The translations under genes and the position numbers were made by a program. A DNA stretch of 41,554 nt, from positions 1 through 41,554 of the forward strand of contig CAZVOD010000038.1 in assembly GCA_964628385.1 (NCBI GenBank), given 5' to 3'. This document shows, piece after piece, positions 40,905 to 41,554 of the stretch. The stretch's first letter is position 1; every line of letters begins with the position of its first letter. The DNA is from JANQPA01 sp964628385 (GTDB lineage: Bacteria > Bacteroidota > Bacteroidia > Chitinophagales > Saprospiraceae). The notes below the pieces were generated by a model. That model had not been told where the DNA came from, made no database searches, and saw nothing but the letters and a program-made list of their open reading frames with translations.

Positions 40905-41543
40905 CTATTCCCGCGATTGAATCGCTTTTTTACTTTTTTCCAGAGAACCCGACTGCTTTCTTTGCCGCTTGAGGCGTCTGAATTTCTTGGGGCCATACCA
41001 CAAAAACCAACCACTGATGACCATCACCAGCAAGCCCCAACCCAGTATATTCATTGAGAATAGTTTGAAGGTATCACTGATCAGTGAACCATCGTGAAGC
41101 GCTTCTATCCAGTCGGAATGCCGGCGAGCAACCGATAGGACCTCACCGCTGGCTCCATCAATCTGTACTTCCCACCAGCCCTGTTCCAACCTCACCTTGG
41201 CTACTCCTTTGGAAGGCCTAACGTCTATGCGGTCAATGCTAACTTTTCCCGCTTCCGGATATTTTTTTTCAAAGAATTCAACCGCCAGGGTAGCTAGCTC
41301 CTCAATGGGTTTCCACTCTGCCAGGTCTTTGCTTTGGCCCTTTTGGGTAGAGGGTTGGATAAAGCTAAATTCCTTTTTCCAACTCAAAAATATCCCTGTA
41401 ATAGCACTGATGATCAATAGCAAAGCTAATATCAACCCCAAAACTCTGTGCATCTTCCTGTTTCCTCTAAGCTGCTGCGCTAATCTTTCTGTCTTCACTA
41501 AAGCTATTTTGTTTTTTAATTTAATAATAAAAATAAGTCTCAA
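40905..41543 (-). CDS. PepSY-domain membrane protein
   Basis: A 212-residue protein with two membrane helices: LGLILALLLIISAITGIFLS near residue 35 and ILGWGLLVMVISGWFLWYG near residue 175. The periplasmic part between them has a PepSY-like fold (FFEKKYPEAGKVSIDRIDVR, VRLEQGWWEVQIDGASGEVL). The family includes PepSY_TM proteins tied to iron or flavin reductases. The start is uncertain: ATG at 41543, GTG at 41498 (KTERLAQQLRGNRKMHRVLG) or ATG at 41453; the GTG option keeps the conserved basic cytoplasmic segment. It is the first gene of the operon with the P1 peptidase and MobA-like genes. Its promoter would lie at or beyond the window edge. Confidence 0.85.
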   Translation of the reverse strand: MRLIFIIKLKNKIALVKTERLAQQLRGNRKMHRVLGLILALLLIISAITGIFLSWKKEFSFIQPSTQKGQSKDLAEWKPIEELATLAVEFFEKKYPEAGKVSIDRIDVRPSKGVAKVRLEQGWWEVQIDGASGEVLSVARRHSDWIEALHDGSLISDTFKLFSMNILGWGLLVMVISGWFLWYGPKKFRRLKRQRKQSGSLEKSKKAIQSRE

Positions 41544-41554
41544 GATTACAGAAG

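Overview
The window looks like a piece of a Bacteroidota chromosome. The evidence is the gene families themselves: a type IX secretion plug protein (DUF5103), a DUF5777 beta-barrel protein, a DUF6090-like membrane protein, a lamin-tail-domain surface protein with a gliding/T9SS-like C-terminal domain, AT-rich gene starts without clear Shine-Dalgarno sequences, and a few TAnnTTTG-like -7 boxes. The genus cannot be told from the sequence alone. I see no rRNA, tRNA, CRISPR array, phage or intact transposase, and most of the 36 genes are ordinary core or accessory genes.

Layout. 1-5.0 kb: a histone-deacetylase-family amidohydrolase, a 0.95 kb gene-free stretch rich in hairpins, a long coiled-coil protein and asd. 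5.4-13.0 kb: a probable six-gene operon (lamin-tail surface protein, DgkA-type lipid kinase, two acetyltransferase-like genes, a PlsC-type acyltransferase, an S10 serine carboxypeptidase) closed by a strong hairpin terminator. 13.0-16.6 kb: phosphohexomutase, pcm, a small lipoprotein and tadA. 17.0-20.4 kb: a tight guaB - alkyladenine glycosylase - T9SS plug operon. 21.5-25.0 kb: an outer-membrane TolC protein plus membrane-fusion protein with no inner-membrane pump beside them, then a DUF2064/TIGR04282 glycosyltransferase. 25.0-27.6 kb: a minus-strand group of a DUF5777 barrel, a diheme cytochrome c and a small exported protein. 28-29 kb: bacilliredoxin and pdxH. 29.3-36.1 kb: a complete TetR-TolC-MFP-RND efflux operon. 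36.4-38.0 kb: an HxlR regulator with a DUF6090-like membrane gene, divergent from an NAD(P)-binding oxidoreductase, with a clear operator between them. 38.0-41.5 kb: a THI5/NMT1-like protein without a signal peptide, then a three-gene operon (PepSY membrane protein, P1 peptidase, MobA-like nucleotidyltransferase).

The most unusual content is intergenic. A dispersed palindromic repeat family occurs at least five times (1228-1350, 5077-5232, 12960-13020, 15269-15329, 21038-21096). Its ends are inverted copies of GCCTTGTTTCG, and in two copies both arms have changed together so that pairing is kept. Two copies are long forms sharing an internal core and three are short forms. A separate 90 bp nested palindrome with 26 bp inverted ends (38983-39072) and a 62 bp one (16041-16102) look like MITE-type elements or structured leaders. 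A three-copy hairpin-plus-motif array lies at 1365-1676. I do not see a clearly new multi-gene system. The best candidates for unexplained biology are these repeat families, the barrel/cytochrome group and the cytoplasmic THI5-like protein.
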